From NCBI RefSeq assembly GCF_000422925.1, contig NZ_AUGZ01000004.1, forward strand, positions 186,001 through 250,000: DNA of 64,000 nucleotides. Reading direction: 5' to 3'. Source of the DNA: Paludibacterium yongneupense DSM 18731. GTDB taxonomy: Bacteria; Pseudomonadota; Gammaproteobacteria; Burkholderiales; Chromobacteriaceae. Every line of letters starts with the position of its first letter. Positions within the stretch are counted from its first letter, which is position 1. The position numbers were made by a program, and so were the translations under genes. The notes under the pieces are model-generated. The model searched no databases. It was not told the DNA's origin and saw only the letters and a list, made by a program, of their open reading frames with translations. This document shows positions 16,543-26,446 of the stretch, piece after piece.

Positions 16543-17123
16543 TGCCGCTCTCCATCGAACCAGCGGTTTTCCAGACACAGGCGTAGAGCCATGCGCGCGC
16601 GGTAGAGAATCACGTGGCAGTGGCTGCTGCTCAGTCCCTGACTTGCGCAGATCTCCTTTGTTCCCAGCTCCAGAAATTCTCGCATCATGAATACGCGTGC
16701 GGTATTTTCCGGCAGCCCCGTCAGACAGATATCGAAAATCCGCCAGAACTGGCTTTGCTGCAGCGAACCTTCCGGGTCGCCCCAATCGCGCGGCCGGCTC
16801 TCGGGCGACCAATGCGCATTCGCCTTGAACAAGGCATCGAAAGCGTCGTCCAGGCTCTCGTCTTCATCATGCGGCGCGACGCTGACCGTGCGGCGCTGCT
16901 GGCGCAGCAGATCGGCGATCTTGTGCTTGAGAATGCCGAAGATCCAGGTTTTCAACGCGGCGCGACCGGCAAAAGAGCGCTCGGCCGTCATGGCGGCCAG
17001 CAAGGCCTCCTGAACCGCGTCTTCGGCCATCGCCTCGTCGCGCAATTGCAGCAGGGCAAAGCGCACCATGTCGCGACGCACGTCTTCGACGTCGCCGGCG
17101 TTCCAGCCATGTGTCAGTGGCAC
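16539..17123 (-). CDS. ECF-type RNA polymerase sigma factor
   Basis: 194 residues from a GTG at 17123 that has AGGAG upstream; a longer frame lacks this. Region 2 is seen around EDAVQEALLAAM and LKTWIFGILKHKIADLLRQ. A linker containing SRPRDWGDPEG follows, then region 4 (LPENTARVFMMREFLELGTK, then SSSHCHVILYRARMALRLCL). The insertion between the two regions resembles the TIGR02943 sigma group. It is coupled to the zinc-finger gene. No obvious target promoter can be read here. Confidence 0.9.
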   Translation of the reverse strand: MPLTHGWNAGDVEDVRRDMVRFALLQLRDEAMAEDAVQEALLAAMTAERSFAGRAALKTWIFGILKHKIADLLRQQRRTVSVAPHDEDESLDDAFDALFKANAHWSPESRPRDWGDPEGSLQQSQFWRIFDICLTGLPENTARVFMMREFLELGTKEICASQGLSSSHCHVILYRARMALRLCLENRWFDGERQ

Positions 17124-17166
17124 GCTATCTCCTGTCGAAACGCAACGGGTCGCGCTGCGCTCGGCA

Positions 17167-17367
17167 TCAGTAGTGAGGAGGGACTTCGTGCGCACCCGGA
17201 GCGCCGCCTTCACCCGGTTCCTGCCGGATTTGCTGGTACAGCAGGCGTAGCTGCTGCTGCAGCAAGTCGATCTCCTGCTGCTGCCGGGTGACGGTACGAT
17301 TGAGTGCGTCGAGCAGATCGTCCTGAAAGGCGATGCGGACTTCCAGTTCGTCGAGGCGTGATTCCAT
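17167..17367 (-). CDS. slyX: SlyX-family protein
   Basis: 66 residues. A coiled coil (ESRLDELEVRIAFQDDLLDA, then Gln/Leu-rich heptads) ends in a Gly/Pro tail with VPPHY, the SlyX layout. I chose the second of two ATGs because AAGGA then has a 7-nt spacing; the first ATG at 17373 would leave one. The biochemical role of the family is not settled. It stands just upstream of the sigma factor on the same strand. Confidence 0.85.
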   Translation of the reverse strand: MESRLDELEVRIAFQDDLLDALNRTVTRQQQEIDLLQQQLRLLYQQIRQEPGEGGAPGAHEVPPHY

Positions 17368-17478
17368 ATTCATTTCCTTGTTGCGGGCGCGTCGTCCACG
17401 CGGGCGTGCCGGGTAAGGCGTCAGTGTAAACTACAGAAACGGGGCGGGTGGGTGCAATACCGCCGGGAGGCTGCGATA

Positions 17479-17790
17479 ATGCCGATATCGATGCGATTGG
17501 AATATAAAATGGATTTGGCGCAAGGGATGGTGGTCGTGCTGGTAGTCGTCTTCGGCCTGGGATTGAGCGCGGCCTTCATCGGTCTGCTGTTTGCCCTGAT
17601 TACCGCCATCGGCAAGCGGGAGTGGGGCTGGGTGCTGGCCATTGTGTTGACCTGGCCACTGGCCGCCAGTTGCTATGCTGTCGCACGCCGCCGCAGCGAT
17701 CCCCGGCTCGGCCGCTTGCTGTTGCCGGGGGTCGCCGCCTCCGTCGCGTGTCTGCTGGTGCTGGCGCTGCTCGCGCACAAGATCGGCTAG
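17479..17790 (+). CDS. Small three-helix membrane protein, unknown function
   Basis: 103 residues from ATG 17479 with GGGAGG upstream. Hydrophobic segments lie at about 14-42, 50-70 and 80-100, joined by short basic loops (GKREWG, ARRRSDPRLGR). No recognisable domain. It is divergent from slyX and convergent with map, so it is probably a single-gene unit. Confidence 0.6.
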   Translation: MPISMRLEYKMDLAQGMVVVLVVVFGLGLSAAFIGLLFALITAIGKREWGWVLAIVLTWPLAASCYAVARRRSDPRLGRLLLPGVAASVACLLVLALLAHKIG

Positions 17791-17802
17791 CCGCCTCGTG
17801 CG

Positions 17803-18597
17803 CTACCGGCTGGCGCGAGGCAAGCCGTCGATATGCTCGCCCGCGGCCAGCGTCAGAATTTCGACTCCGTCCCCGGTCACGGCGACCGTATGTTCCCATT
17901 GTGCCGACAAGGAGCGGTCGCGGGTGACCACGGTCCAGCCGTCGGTCAGGACTTCGGTGCCGGCCCGGCCCGCATTGATCATGGGTTCTATGGTGAACAC
18001 CATCCCGGGTTTCAATACCAGGCCGGTGCCCGCCTTGCCGTAATGCAGCACCTGCGGATCTTCGTGATAGCGTTGCCCGATGCCGTGTCCGCAATAGTTG
18101 CGGACCACGGAGAACCCTGCCTCTTCGCTCAGACTCTGGATCGCATGGCCTATGTCGCCCAGCGTGGCGCCGGGACGGACCTGGCGGATGCCGGCCAGCA
18201 TGGCGCGGTAGCTGGTTTCGACCAGGCGCTCGGCGGCGGCGGATATCTGTCCGACGCGGTACATGCGGCTGGTGTCGCCATGCCAGCCGTCCTTGATCAC
18301 GGTCACGTCGATATTCACGATATCGCCCTCGCGCAGAATGTCGCGCGGCGAGGGAATGCCGTGGCAAACCACGTGATTGAGCGAGGTGCACAGGGTTTTC
18401 GGGAAACCGTGGTAGCCGATATTGGCGGCCACCGCGTGCTGTACGCTTTCGATATGATGGCGACACCAGTCGTCGAGCGCTTCGGTACTGATGCCGGGGC
18501 GTATCATGGCCGCGATGCCGTCGAGCACTTCGGAGGCGAGCCGACAGGCGACGCGCATTTTTTCCAGATCGGCCGCGGTTTTTAGTGTCACATTCAT
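17803..18597 (-). CDS. map: Methionine aminopeptidase, type I
   Basis: 264 residues, full length. The di-metal ligands of the family are all present at E. coli numbering: Asp97, Asp108, His171, plus TIEP and QWEHT glutamates near 204 and 235; His79 is also kept. The enzyme removes initiator methionine from new proteins. It is not beside rpsB, the usual place, but starts only 3 bp after the tetR stop, so the two appear to be one transcript. It may be a second, regulated copy; the window cannot show whether another map exists. Confidence 0.95.
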   Translation of the reverse strand: MNVTLKTAADLEKMRVACRLASEVLDGIAAMIRPGISTEALDDWCRHHIESVQHAVAANIGYHGFPKTLCTSLNHVVCHGIPSPRDILREGDIVNIDVTVIKDGWHGDTSRMYRVGQISAAAERLVETSYRAMLAGIRQVRPGATLGDIGHAIQSLSEEAGFSVVRNYCGHGIGQRYHEDPQVLHYGKAGTGLVLKPGMVFTIEPMINAGRAGTEVLTDGWTVVTRDRSLSAQWEHTVAVTGDGVEILTLAAGEHIDGLPRASR

Positions 18598-18600
18598 GTG

Positions 18601-19221
18601 TCAGGCTTTCTTCACTTGCGGTTCGGCTTGCACCTTATCCGTCAGCAGCAGCCGAATCACCCCTTTCATCAGTGGCAGGATGGTCGTGAAGTCCAGGTCC
18701 TGCCTGCGCAGCGAGCGGAACGTGATGCCTTCGAACAGGGCGGAGATGAGTTCGGTGCGCGCCTCCACCCGTTCGTCGCTGCCGCAGCGCTGCACCAGCT
18801 TGCGGAACTCTTCGCACAGCACTTTGTCCGCCTGGCGGGCGATGGCGGCGACTTTGGGACTGCGCCCGGCTTCGGCCAGGATTTCCACCTGCAGTGCGGT
18901 ATTGTCGTGGTTAAGGCACTCGGCCTCGAAATCGATGTCGTTCACCATCGATTCGACGGTATCGGTCGCATTCTGGTGGTTGGCGATCAGCCCCTGTATG
19001 CGATTGACGTCGTTCTCGACGATGGCCGTGATGATCGCTTCTTTGTTTTCGAAATAATGATAAATGTGCCCGACGCTCATTCCGGCGACGCGGGCGATCT
19101 CCGCCATGCTGGCACCGTGGAAGCCTTTCTGGCGGAAACAGACGGACGCGGCGTCGAGGACCTGGTGCCGTCGATTGGCGCTGCGGTCAGGCATGTCCTG
19201 CCTGCTTTCTCTGTCTATCAT
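18601..19221 (-). CDS. TetR-family repressor of the adjacent RND efflux operon
   Basis: 206 residues from ATG 19221 (AAGAAG upstream); ATG 19194 is an alternative. The helix-turn-helix is clear: AEIARVAGMSVGHIYHYFENK at about residues 40-60. The C-terminal ligand domain is helical. It is divergent from the efflux genes across a spacer with a 40-bp dyad overlapping their promoter, the standard arrangement of AcrR/TtgR-type control. Downstream it runs into map. Confidence 0.92.
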   Translation of the reverse strand: MIDRESRQDMPDRSANRRHQVLDAASVCFRQKGFHGASMAEIARVAGMSVGHIYHYFENKEAIITAIVENDVNRIQGLIANHQNATDTVESMVNDIDFEAECLNHDNTALQVEILAEAGRSPKVAAIARQADKVLCEEFRKLVQRCGSDERVEARTELISALFEGITFRSLRRQDLDFTTILPLMKGVIRLLLTDKVQAEPQVKKA

Positions 19222-19323
19222 TCTATCTTCTTTCTTCGGCAAGGCATGTTCGCAGCGGCGAAGCATCGACCGGGGAGGCGGCGGCAATTTACGTTTCTTT
19301 AGTTACAAATGCAATTTAATTTC

Positions 19324-19385
19324 TTGATTTGGGACAAAGGCTACCATAGAATGAACGCTCGAACTAGATCGAACATTCATTCTAT
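19324..19385 (+). promoter_or_regulatory. Promoter and TetR-type operator of the efflux operon
   Basis: A -35 TTGATT (19324-19329) and -10 TAGAAT (19347-19352) are spaced by 17 bp. The -10 lies in the left arm of a dyad: ATAGAATGAA (19346-19355) and TTCATTCTAT (19376-19385) are perfect complements. An inner TCGA pair (19359-19362, 19369-19372) shares the same centre. A repressor bound here would block the polymerase. Confidence 0.75.
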
Positions 19386-19474
19386 TTCGCCGGGTGACAG
19401 CCCGGGCCCGATTCGGTCCCGGCTCGACGAGCAGCCGGGTGTGGACCTGCCGATTCAATTTCTAGAGGTGCAGT

Positions 19475-20647
19475 ATGCAAATAACAAGACGCGTCTTCGT
19501 ATCCACGATCGCCCTGGCGGTCGCCGCGGCTCTCGCCGCTTGCGGCAAGCAACAAGGCATGCCGCAGCAAACGGGACCGGTACAGGTCGGCATCGTTGTG
19601 GTGCAGCCGCAACAGGTTGCACTGACCAGCGAACTGGCCGGGCGCACGTCGGCTTTCCTGGTCTCGGATGTCCGGCCTCAGGTCGGCGGCATCATCCAGA
19701 AGCGTCTGTTCCAGGAAGGCAGCGATGTGAAGGCCGGACAAACGCTGTATCAGATCGATCCGGCCAGCTACAAGGCCAGCTATGACAGCGCCGTCGCCGC
19801 CCTGGCCAAGGCCGAGGCGACCTTGCAATCGGCGAAGCTGAAAGAAGGGCGTTATAAGGAACTGGTCGCCATCAATGCCGTCGGCAAGCAGGACTATGAC
19901 GACGCGTTTGCCGCACTCAAGCAGGATGAGGCCGATGTCGCCGCCGACAAGGCCGCGGTGGAAACCGCACGCATCAACCTCAATTATACCCGCGTCACGG
20001 CGCCGGTCTCCGGCCGCATCGGCAAGTCCAGCGTGACGCCGGGCGCTCTGGTCACCGCGAGCCAGAGCACGGCACTGGCTACGGTGCAGCAGCTCGATCC
20101 GATGTATGTCGACGTGACCCAGTCCAGTGCCGAATTGCTGCGGCTGAAGCAGGCGATCGCCAGCGGGCTCGTGCAAAAGGCCGGCGATACGCAGGCGCGG
20201 GTCAAGCTGACGCTGGAAGATGGCTCGCCCTATCCGCTGGAAGGCAAGCTCGAATTCTCCGATGTCACCGTCGACCAGACCAGCGGAGCCGTCACCCTGC
20301 GCGCAGTATTCCCCAATCCCAAGCATGATCTGCTGCCCGGCATGTATGTGCATGCGGTCCTGGAACAAGCGCAGAGCAGCAAGGGCATTCTGGTGCCTCA
20401 GCAGGGCATTACGCGCGATAACGCCGGTAATGCGGTGGCCATGCTCGTCGGCGCCGACGGCAAGGTCGTCTCGCGTTCGGTCAAGACCGACCGCGCCATC
20501 GGCGACAAGTGGCTGGTCAGCAGCGGGCTCGTCGCCGGCGACAAGCTGATCGTCGAAGGCCTGCAGCGCGTGCGTCCCGGTGCGGTGGTCAATCCTGTTC
20601 CGGCCAGTAATGTTCAAGCCGGTTCAGAGGCTTCGGGGGCTAAATAA
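19475..20647 (+). CDS. RND efflux periplasmic adaptor lipoprotein (AcrA/MexA/TtgA-like)
   Basis: 390 residues with a lipoprotein signal and lipobox LAAC (Cys23). Family landmarks include [20 protein letters not shown] (lipoyl half-motif), a helical hairpin at ~100-170 and the second lipoyl/barrel part [19 protein letters not shown]. It bridges the inner-membrane pump and the outer-membrane channel. AGAGG precedes the ATG. The stop overlaps the pump gene start by one base (TAATG). Confidence 0.95.
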   Translation: MQITRRVFVSTIALAVAAALAACGKQQGMPQQTGPVQVGIVVVQPQQVALTSELAGRTSAFLVSDVRPQVGGIIQKRLFQEGSDVKAGQTLYQIDPASYKASYDSAVAALAKAEATLQSAKLKEGRYKELVAINAVGKQDYDDAFAALKQDEADVAADKAAVETARINLNYTRVTAPVSGRIGKSSVTPGALVTASQSTALATVQQLDPMYVDVTQSSAELLRLKQAIASGLVQKAGDTQARVKLTLEDGSPYPLEGKLEFSDVTVDQTSGAVTLRAVFPNPKHDLLPGMYVHAVLEQAQSSKGILVPQQGITRDNAGNAVAMLVGADGKVVSRSVKTDRAIGDKWLVSSGLVAGDKLIVEGLQRVRPGAVVNPVPASNVQAGSEASGAK

Positions 20648-23600
20648 TGTCGCGTTTTTTTATTGATCGTCCGATTTTTGCCTGGGTGATCGCGATCGTC
20701 ATCATGCTGGCCGGCGCCTTGTCGATCAGCACCTTGCCGATTTCGCAATATCCGCAGATCGCGCCGCCCGCGGTGTCGATCAGCGCCAGCTATCCGGGGG
20801 CCTCGGCCAAAACGCTGGAAGATTCGGTCACCCAGGTGATCGAACAAAAAATGAAGGGTATCGATGGTCTGCGCTATATGTCCGCGTCGAGCAGCTCCAG
20901 CGGCTCGGCCACGATCACGCTGACTTTCGACGCCGGCACCAATCCGGACATCGCCCAGGTTCAGGTGCAGAACAAGGTGCAGCTGGCCATGTCGCTGTTG
21001 CCGCAGGCGGTGCAGAATCAGGGCCTGACGGTGACCAAGTCGACGTCGAGCTTCCTGATGGTCGCCGGCTTCGTCTCCGAAGACGGCAGCATGAGTCGTA
21101 TCGACCTGTCCGACTATATCGCCACCAATATCGAGGACCCGATCAGCCGCGTGCCCGGCGTCGGCGACATCACGCTGTTCGGTTCGCAGTACGCGATGCG
21201 GATCTGGCTCGATCTCGACAAGCTGCACCAGTACAACTTGACGCCGAGCGACGTGGAGAGCGCCATTTCCGCTCAGAACACGCAGGTGTCGGCCGGCCAG
21301 TTGGGCGGAACGCCGGCGGTGCCGGGGCAGCAGCTTAACGCGACCATCACCGCGCAATCCCGGTTGAAGACGGCGGAGGAGTTCCGCAAGATTCTGCTGG
21401 TCAGCAAGACGGACGGCTCGACCGTGCATCTGGGCGATGTCGCGCGCATCGGCCTGGGCGGCGAAAGCTATGACGTCGTTTCGCGTTTCAACGGCAAACC
21501 GGCGGCGGGTCTGGCCATCAAGCTGGCCACCGGCGCCAACGCGCTCAGCACCGCGACGCTGGTCAAGAAGAAGCTGGCCGAGTTGGAAAAGTTCTATCCG
21601 CACGGCATGAAAGACGTTGTGGCCTATGACACCACGCCTTTCGTCAAGATCTCGATCGAAGAAGTGGTCAAGACGCTGGGCGAAGCCATCGTGCTGGTGT
21701 TCCTGGTGATGTATCTGTTCCTGCAGAACTTCCGGGCGACGCTGATTCCGACCATTGCGGTGCCGGTGGTGCTGCTTGGTACCTTCGGCATCCTGTCGGC
21801 CTGCGGCTTCTCGATCAACACCCTGACCATGTTCGGCATGGTGCTGGCGATCGGCCTGCTGGTCGATGATGCCATCGTGGTGGTGGAGAACGTCGAGCGC
21901 ATCATGAGCGAGGAGGGGCTGTCGCCATACGAGGCGACCAAGAAGTCGATGCAGCAGATTACCGGCGCCCTGATCGGCATCGCGCTCGTGCTGTCGGCTG
22001 TGCTGGTGCCGATGGCCTTCTTCGGCGGCGCGACCGGGGTGATCTACCGTCAGTTCTCGATCACCATCGTATCGGCCATGGCCTTGTCGGTCATCGTGGC
22101 CCTGATCCTGACCCCGGCCTTGTGCGCGACTTTGCTCAAGCCGGTCGAGAAGGATCACGAAAAGCACCATACCGGCTTCTTCGGCTGGTTCAACCGCCAG
22201 TTCGACAGCGGCAGCGCGCGCTATCAGCGCATGGTCGGCGGCATTCTGAAGAAGACGGTGCGGTGGGCTATCGTTTACGGCGTGCTGGTTGTCGCGATGC
22301 TGGTGCTGTTCATGCGCATTCCGACCTCCTTCCTGCCGGAAGAAGACCAGGGCATCATGTTCACCCAGATCCAGCTGCCGGCTGGCGCGACGCAGGAGCG
22401 TACGCTGAAGGTGGTGGATCAGGTCGAGAACTACTTCCTGAACAAAGAAAAGGATGCGGTGGCGTCGGTATTCAGTGTGGCCGGGTTCAGTTTCAGCGGT
22501 AACGGTCAGAATACGGCAATGGCATTCGTCAGGATGAAGGACTGGTCGGAACGAACCGCTCCGGGCCTCAGCGTACAGGCGGTGGCCGGACGTGCGATGG
22601 CTGCGCTGTCGCAGATCCGCGATGCGTCCGTGTTCGCTTTTGCGCCGCCTGCGGTGATCGAGCTGGGCAACTCCAGCGGTTTCGACCTGGAGTTGCAGGA
22701 CCGCGGCGGCGTCGGCCACGACAAACTGGTTGAAGCACGCAATATGTTCCTGGGCATGGCGGCCAAGGACCCGCGTCTGGTGGCGGTGCGGCCGAACGGG
22801 CAGGACGATACGCCGCAGTTCCGGCTCGATATCGACCATGCGCGCGCCAAGGCGATGGGCATTTCGGTCTCCGATATCAGCAACACGCTGTCGATTGCCT
22901 GGGGCGGTGATTACGTCAATGACTTTATCGACAAGGGGCGGGTGAAGAAGGTGTATCTGGAAGCCGACGCCCCGTTCCGCATGCTGCCGTCCGATATCGA
23001 TCGTATGTACGTGCGTAACAGCACGGGCGATATGGTGCCGTTCTCCTCGTTCTCGACATCGCACTGGGACTTCGGTTCGTCGCGGCTGGAACGCTATAAC
23101 GGCGTGTCGTCGGTCGAGATTCTCGGCCAGCCGCGGCCGGGTCTGAGCTCGGGGCAGGCGATGGATGCGGTCGAAGAAATCGCGGCCAAGCTGCCGCCCG
23201 GCATCGGCTTCGAATGGACCGGTCAATCCTATCAGGAACGCATGGCCGGCTCGCAGACGGGGTCCTTGTATACCATTTCGATGCTGGTGGTGTTCCTGTG
23301 CCTGGCTGCGCTGTACGAGAGCTGGTCGATTCCGTTCTCTGTCATGCTGGTGGTGCCGCTCGGCATCGTCGGCGCGCTGCTGGCGGCATCCGTGCGCGGT
23401 CTGTCTGACGACGTTTACTTCCAGGTCGGCTTGCTGACCACGATCGGCTTGTCGGCCAAGAATGCGATTCTGATCGTCGAATTCGCCAAGGCGCAGCAGG
23501 AGCACGGTCTGTCGGTGGTCGAGGCGGCGCTGGAGGCGGTGCGGCTGCGGCTGCGCCCGATCCTGATGACGTCGATCGCTTTCGGTCTGGGCGTGCTGCC

Positions 23601-23802
23601 GCTGGCGATCAGTCACGGTGCCGGCTCGGGCAGCCAGAACGCGATCGGTACCGGGGTGCTGGGCGGGGTTCTTTCCGCCACCTTCCTCGGCATCTTCTTT
23701 ATTCCGCTGTTCTTCGTCATGGTGCGTGGTTTCTTTGCCGACAGGAAAGCGCCGGCGGCCGCGGAAGGCACGATAGAGCATGTCGACTCGGAGCAACATT
23801 GA
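20647..23802 (+). CDS. RND multidrug efflux pump (AcrB/MexB/TtgB family, HAE1)
   Basis: 1051 residues, full length, with twelve membrane segments and two large periplasmic domains. The proton-relay aspartates lie in [15 protein letters not shown] near residue 406, and the relay lysine in [11 protein letters not shown]. The N terminus [20 protein letters not shown] is typical. It exports hydrophobic drugs, detergents and similar molecules using the proton gradient. It stands between adaptor and channel genes in one operon. Confidence 0.97.
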   Translation: MSRFFIDRPIFAWVIAIVIMLAGALSISTLPISQYPQIAPPAVSISASYPGASAKTLEDSVTQVIEQKMKGIDGLRYMSASSSSSGSATITLTFDAGTNPDIAQVQVQNKVQLAMSLLPQAVQNQGLTVTKSTSSFLMVAGFVSEDGSMSRIDLSDYIATNIEDPISRVPGVGDITLFGSQYAMRIWLDLDKLHQYNLTPSDVESAISAQNTQVSAGQLGGTPAVPGQQLNATITAQSRLKTAEEFRKILLVSKTDGSTVHLGDVARIGLGGESYDVVSRFNGKPAAGLAIKLATGANALSTATLVKKKLAELEKFYPHGMKDVVAYDTTPFVKISIEEVVKTLGEAIVLVFLVMYLFLQNFRATLIPTIAVPVVLLGTFGILSACGFSINTLTMFGMVLAIGLLVDDAIVVVENVERIMSEEGLSPYEATKKSMQQITGALIGIALVLSAVLVPMAFFGGATGVIYRQFSITIVSAMALSVIVALILTPALCATLLKPVEKDHEKHHTGFFGWFNRQFDSGSARYQRMVGGILKKTVRWAIVYGVLVVAMLVLFMRIPTSFLPEEDQGIMFTQIQLPAGATQERTLKVVDQVENYFLNKEKDAVASVFSVAGFSFSGNGQNTAMAFVRMKDWSERTAPGLSVQAVAGRAMAALSQIRDASVFAFAPPAVIELGNSSGFDLELQDRGGVGHDKLVEARNMFLGMAAKDPRLVAVRPNGQDDTPQFRLDIDHARAKAMGISVSDISNTLSIAWGGDYVNDFIDKGRVKKVYLEADAPFRMLPSDIDRMYVRNSTGDMVPFSSFSTSHWDFGSSRLERYNGVSSVEILGQPRPGLSSGQAMDAVEEIAAKLPPGIGFEWTGQSYQERMAGSQTGSLYTISMLVVFLCLAALYESWSIPFSVMLVVPLGIVGALLAASVRGLSDDVYFQVGLLTTIGLSAKNAILIVEFAKAQQEHGLSVVEAALEAVRLRLRPILMTSIAFGLGVLPLAISHGAGSGSQNAIGTGVLGGVLSATFLGIFFIPLFFVMVRGFFADRKAPAAAEGTIEHVDSEQH

Positions 23803-23803
23803 T

Positions 23804-25204
23804 ATGACACGAACCCTAATCCCGGCCGCACTGCTGCTGTCGCTGTTGACGGCATGCGGTACGCTGGCCCCGGACTACAAGCGTCCCGCGTCTCCGGTCG
23901 CGGCCGGCTGGCAGGGCGCGCCGGCCGGCGCGAGCGATCGCGAGGCGGCGGATATCGGCTGGAAAACGCTGTTCAAGGACGAACGCCTGCGCCAGGTGAT
24001 CCAGCTTGCCCTCGACAATAACCGCGATCTGCGCGTGGCCGCCCTGAACATCGAGGAGGCGCGTGCCGAGTACCGCATCACGCGCGCCGACCTGTTCCCG
24101 ACCGTCAAGGCCACGGGCGGACAGAGCGCGAGCCTGACGCCGAAAACCCTGTCCAGCACCGGCCAGCCGTATGTGTCGCGCGACTATAGCGTCGGCCTCG
24201 GTTTCAGTTCGTATGAGCTGGATTTCTTCGGCCGCTTGCGCAGCCTGAAAGACCAGGCGCTGGAGAGTTATCTGGCGACGGCCGAAGCCCGGGACAGCAG
24301 CCGCATCAGCCTGATCGCCGAAGTCGCGACCGATTACCTGACTCTGGCGTCCGATCAGGAGCAGTTGAAGCTCGCGCAGGACACGCTCAAGAGCCAGTCC
24401 GATTCGTTGCAGTTGACTCAACGCCGGCTCGACCTCGGGGTGGCGACGGCGCTCGATCTGAGCGATGCGCAGACGTCGGTCGAATCGGCGCGGGCCTCGG
24501 TCGCGACGTATACCAGCCAGGTCGCGCAGGATCAGAACGCGCTGGAGCTGGTGATGGGCACGCCCTTGCCGGCCGGGCTGATGCCGTTGCAGTCGCTGGG
24601 CGATGCCGTGGCCGATGTCCCGGCCGGTGTCAACTCGGACGTGTTGCAGCGCCGTCCCGACATTCGCCAGCTCGAGCATAAGCTCAAGGCGGCCAATGCC
24701 AACATCGGTGCGGCGCGTGCGGCCTTTTTCCCTAGCATTACCTTGACCGCCAGCGTCGGCAGCGGCAGCAGCCAGCTGTCCGGCCTGTTCAAGTCGGGGT
24801 CGCGGACCTGGAGTTTCTCGCCGTCGATCAGCATTCCGATCTTCGAGGCGGGACGTCTGAGCGCCGACCTCGATGTGGCCAAGATCGAGACCGATATCGC
24901 GGTCGCCAATTACGAGAAAGGCATCCAGACGGCATTCCGGGAAGTGGCGGACGCGCTGGCGGAACATGCGACGCTAGGCGACAAGGAGAACGCGGAGCGC
25001 GCGCTGGTCGATGCGAGCAGCCGCAGCTATGTGCTCGCGCAAGCGCGCTACCGCAACGGCGTCGATGGCTATCTGCCGGTGCTGATTTCGCAGCGCTCCT
25101 TGTATAGCGCGCAGCAGAACCTGATCACGGTCCAGCTGTCGCGGGCAAGCAACCTGGTCACTCTGTACAAAGTACTGGGTGGCGGGGTGAAGGATCAGGA
25201 CTGA
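23804..25204 (+). CDS. Outer-membrane efflux channel lipoprotein (OprM/TtgC-like)
   Basis: 466 residues from ATG 23804, two bases after the pump stop. Lipoprotein signal with LLTAC (Cys18). Two OEP repeats are visible, with [20 protein letters not shown] in the first and [20 protein letters not shown] starting the second, the usual TolC-fold pattern. It provides the trimeric exit duct of the tripartite pump. A strong terminator follows. Confidence 0.95.
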   Translation: MTRTLIPAALLLSLLTACGTLAPDYKRPASPVAAGWQGAPAGASDREAADIGWKTLFKDERLRQVIQLALDNNRDLRVAALNIEEARAEYRITRADLFPTVKATGGQSASLTPKTLSSTGQPYVSRDYSVGLGFSSYELDFFGRLRSLKDQALESYLATAEARDSSRISLIAEVATDYLTLASDQEQLKLAQDTLKSQSDSLQLTQRRLDLGVATALDLSDAQTSVESARASVATYTSQVAQDQNALELVMGTPLPAGLMPLQSLGDAVADVPAGVNSDVLQRRPDIRQLEHKLKAANANIGAARAAFFPSITLTASVGSGSSQLSGLFKSGSRTWSFSPSISIPIFEAGRLSADLDVAKIETDIAVANYEKGIQTAFREVADALAEHATLGDKENAERALVDASSRSYVLAQARYRNGVDGYLPVLISQRSLYSAQQNLITVQLSRASNLVTLYKVLGGGVKDQD

Positions 25205-25230
25205 TCTTTCGGTTTCATTTTTCCGTTCCA

Positions 25231-25263
25231 CGCCGCCATGTTCGTTGGGCGGCGTTTTTTTTT
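25231..25263 (+). terminator. Rho-independent terminator of the efflux operon
   Basis: Stem CGCCGCC/GGCGGCG with a 10-nt loop, then nine T residues, starting 27 bp after the channel gene stop. The remaining 274 bp to the next gene show no further gene or clear promoter. Confidence 0.9.
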
Positions 25264-25537
25264 GCCTGCGGGACGGTCCCGTCGGGTAAATCCGGCATAA
25301 GTTTCAAGCGATATGCCTAACCGGTAGCGCGTATTTTTCCCGTCTTGTGCGTGCAGCCGTGGCAGGCGTCGTCTTCTTGCGGCTAGATTGCGATACAGGG
25401 AGCGGGACGCGATATCCGGCGCCACCCTCTCTTTCCCGTGAATGGAGCATGCAGTACGGAGCTTTCCGCTGCACGGTGGCAACTGCCATCGGGTGCCTCG
25501 ACACCCCGGCCCATGGTAACGCACAAGGAGACTTGAG

Positions 25538-26152
25538 ATGAGGCTGAACAGCATTTCCTTCCACGCATCGCGGATTTTGCTCACCCTGCTACTGGCGCTT
25601 CCCCTGCTCGCCGGGGCGGCGACCCGTACCCTCAACTTCGACGATGTCGTACTCCAGCCGACCTGGGGCCAATCGTTGGCATCGGATTATGCCGGGTTCA
25701 ACTGGTCCGCCGGCTTTTCTGTGCTCAATCCCACCGGCTATATGCCGGGCTCGCCCCCGCTGGCGGGACGGATTTCCGGCGACAACGTCGCGATCCTGGG
25801 CAATGGCGGCAGCGGCAGTTTTGCTGCCACCAACGGCACTTTCGACTTGCTCGGCGCCTGGATGACGGCGACCAATTTTCCCAATCTCACGGTCGAAGTC
25901 CAGGCAAAGCACGCGGGCATCGTGCTCTACGATCAGATCGTTTCTCTGAGCACCACCGTGCCGGAGCGGGTCGCGTTCAATTTCTACGGTATCGACAGCG
26001 TTTCATTTCTGAGTCATGACAGCCTCAACGGCATCGTTTTCGACGATATTCAGGTGGTCACCCCCGTGCCCGAGCCCGAGGGCTATGCCTTGCTGGGAGC
26101 TGGGCTGCTCGGCCTGCTGCTGCGTCGGCGCCGGCGTCAGATCCTGCACTGA
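25538..26152 (+). CDS. PEP-CTERM sorting-domain exported protein
   Basis: 204 residues with AAGGAG upstream. A signal peptide (hydrophobic run LLTLLLALPLLAG) is followed by a beta-rich body. The C terminus VPEPEGYALLGAGLLGLLLR plus a run of arginines is the classical PEP-CTERM signal: motif, membrane helix, basic end. Such proteins are processed by an exosortase and end up at the surface or in exopolysaccharide. No exosortase or polysaccharide genes are in the window. The body has no catalytic motif I recognise. Confidence 0.85.
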   Translation: MRLNSISFHASRILLTLLLALPLLAGAATRTLNFDDVVLQPTWGQSLASDYAGFNWSAGFSVLNPTGYMPGSPPLAGRISGDNVAILGNGGSGSFAATNGTFDLLGAWMTATNFPNLTVEVQAKHAGIVLYDQIVSLSTTVPERVAFNFYGIDSVSFLSHDSLNGIVFDDIQVVTPVPEPEGYALLGAGLLGLLLRRRRRQILH

Positions 26153-26196
26153 ATGAGCTGCTGTGGCGGGAAGGCTCCCGTCGACGGTTTCCCCGG

Positions 26197-26227
26197 CCCT
26201 TCCGCAGATATGGAAGGGTTCTTTTTG
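26197..26227 (+). terminator. Rho-independent terminator of the PEP-CTERM gene
   Basis: Stem CCCTTCC/GGAAGGG with an 8-nt loop followed by TTCTTTTT, 45 bp after the stop. The ~220 bp from here to the opposing LysR gene contain nothing I can support. Confidence 0.75.
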
Positions 26228-26446
26228 TTTCACGAGGACTCCAGTGTGGCGTTGTTGCACCACTCGGCTGAAGGGGCCGAGCGCCCCCAAGCCCCGGGCG
26301 GACGCATCCCATGCCTGCCGTTTGCGGCGTGCGCGGCGCGATCATGGTCGCCACCGGCGGTGTGGAGTGGCTGGCTGGATGAAAGAGAGACGGGCGCCGG
26401 CTCGGTGCTTTCGAACGCTGTTCGAGAGCACATGGGCCACGCCTCC

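Noticed and set aside
20614-23799. Very long open frame antisense to the RND pump gene (over 1000 codons)
   Set aside because: It mirrors the pump gene, is rich in His, Arg, Gln and Asp as expected from reading GC-rich codons backwards, and has no domain. The sense strand is a clear AcrB protein.
25370-25405. Sigma-54-like GG...GC pair upstream of the PEP-CTERM gene
   Set aside because: Distance between the GG and GC elements is about 16 bp instead of 10, so it does not fit the -24/-12 promoter.
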